Shown piece by piece: positions 4,937 to 5,316 of a DNA stretch of 5,316 nucleotides. The number at the start of each line of letters is the position of its first letter. Position 1 is the first letter of the stretch. The stretch is from positions 1 to 5,316 of the forward strand of contig JAQGKB010000011.1 of the NCBI GenBank assembly GCA_028290345.1, read 5' to 3'. This stretch comes from Hyphomicrobiales bacterium (GTDB lineage: Bacteria; Pseudomonadota; Alphaproteobacteria; Rhizobiales; Devosiaceae). Both the position numbers and the translations under genes were made by a program. Under the pieces are notes generated by a model. The model was given only the letters and a program-made list of their open reading frames with translations, searched no databases and was not told where the DNA came from.

Positions 4937-5316
4937 ATGAATCTGATCTTTTCCGGAATGCCTTCCGATCTCGCCGCCGCGTATCGTGGCGGCGCGCCGG
5001 ACGCCAATGGTCAGGCAGCCGAGCGTCGCGTTTCCGTTGGCACAGGCGTGCCATGCCGGCATTGCCTGCATGCGGTGGCGAAAGGTGACGCCTACCTGGT
5101 GCTCGCCTACCGGCCGTTCCCTGCGCCCCAGCCCTACGCGGAACTCGGACCGATATTCCTGCATGCCGAAGCCTGTCCGGCGTACACCCCCGATCAGGGT
5201 GTGCCGGAGCGCTTACGGTCCGGCGACGACGTGATTCTGCGGGGCTATGATGTCGACGACAGGATCGTCTATGGCAGCGGCGTTGTCGTTCCGCCCGAGG
5301 CGGTTGAGGTCGCGGC
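4937..5316 (+). CDS. DUF1203 family protein (C-terminus beyond window)
   Basis: Small, probably cytoplasmic protein of unknown function; 126 codons are visible of a family length near 155. Recognised from the DUF1203 pattern: GVPCRHCLHAVAKGD at 37-51, LVLAYRPFPAPQPYAELGP at 54-72, IFLHAEAC at 73-80, LRGYDVDDRIVYG at 101-113. The CRHC pair (Cys40, Cys43) and HAEAC (Cys80) could suggest metal binding or redox chemistry, but no function is established that I can name. The C-terminal part, which in relatives carries further conserved Asn/Cys residues, lies outside. The start is well supported: AGGAG at 4925-4929, 7 nt before the ATG. It does not overlap or share a strand with the importer operon and is probably functionally unrelated. 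The upstream leader contains no convincing promoter. Confidence 0.88.
   Translation, partial: MNLIFSGMPSDLAAAYRGGAPDANGQAAERRVSVGTGVPCRHCLHAVAKGDAYLVLAYRPFPAPQPYAELGPIFLHAEACPAYTPDQGVPERLRSGDDVILRGYDVDDRIVYGSGVVVPPEAVEVA

Noticed and set aside
4612..5007. Minus-strand frames of 131 and 100 codons over the SDR remnant
   Set aside because: They read the remnant out of frame, and the 131-codon one also overlaps the well-supported DUF1203 start.
1..5316. CRISPR array, tRNA or rRNA gene, insertion sequence, phage or defence genes
   Set aside because: No regularly spaced repeats, no cloverleaf-like or rRNA sequence, and no transposase, integrase or defence-protein motifs were found on either strand.

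Overview
The window looks like chromosome of a high-GC alphaproteobacterium, probably of the order Hyphomicrobiales (Mesorhizobium-like). This is inferred from codon use, the protein styles and the gene mix (polar amino-acid ABC importer, FadR-type regulator, SDR fragment, DUF1203 protein); no rRNA or marker gene fixes the taxon.

Layout. Positions 1-3395 hold three genes on the minus strand, in transcription order: a PuuE-like member of the polysaccharide deacetylase superfamily (2460-3395), a periplasmic family-3 solute-binding protein (1503-2378), and one long reading frame that fuses an inner-membrane permease to its ABC ATPase (1-1417, cut by the left edge of the window). The gaps are 81 and 85 bp, and each contains an inverted repeat; the one between binding protein and permease is strong. 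A 485-bp, relatively A/T-rich control region (3396-3880) separates this set from a divergently transcribed FadR-subfamily GntR regulator (3881-4579, plus strand). Positions 4580-4936 contain no intact gene, only a few small palindromes and the 3' remnant of a short-chain dehydrogenase gene on the minus strand. At 4937 a DUF1203 gene with a good ribosome binding site starts on the plus strand and runs off the right edge.

How the genes probably work together. The binding protein and the permease-ATPase would form a complete high-affinity importer for a small polar, amino-acid-like solute. The deacetylase-superfamily enzyme, encoded first in the same transcription unit, resembles the cofactor-independent allantoinase PuuE: it has the PuuE-style motifs and lacks the metal-binding Asp/His pattern of true polysaccharide deacetylases. 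The simplest reading is a small uptake-and-hydrolysis module for a cyclic amide, ureide or related nitrogen compound, repressed or activated by the divergent FadR-type protein. The ATTGGTT half-sites and AACCA/TGGTT inverted repeats in the control region are candidate operators. The real substrate cannot be read from the sequence, and no other purine-catabolism gene is present in the window.
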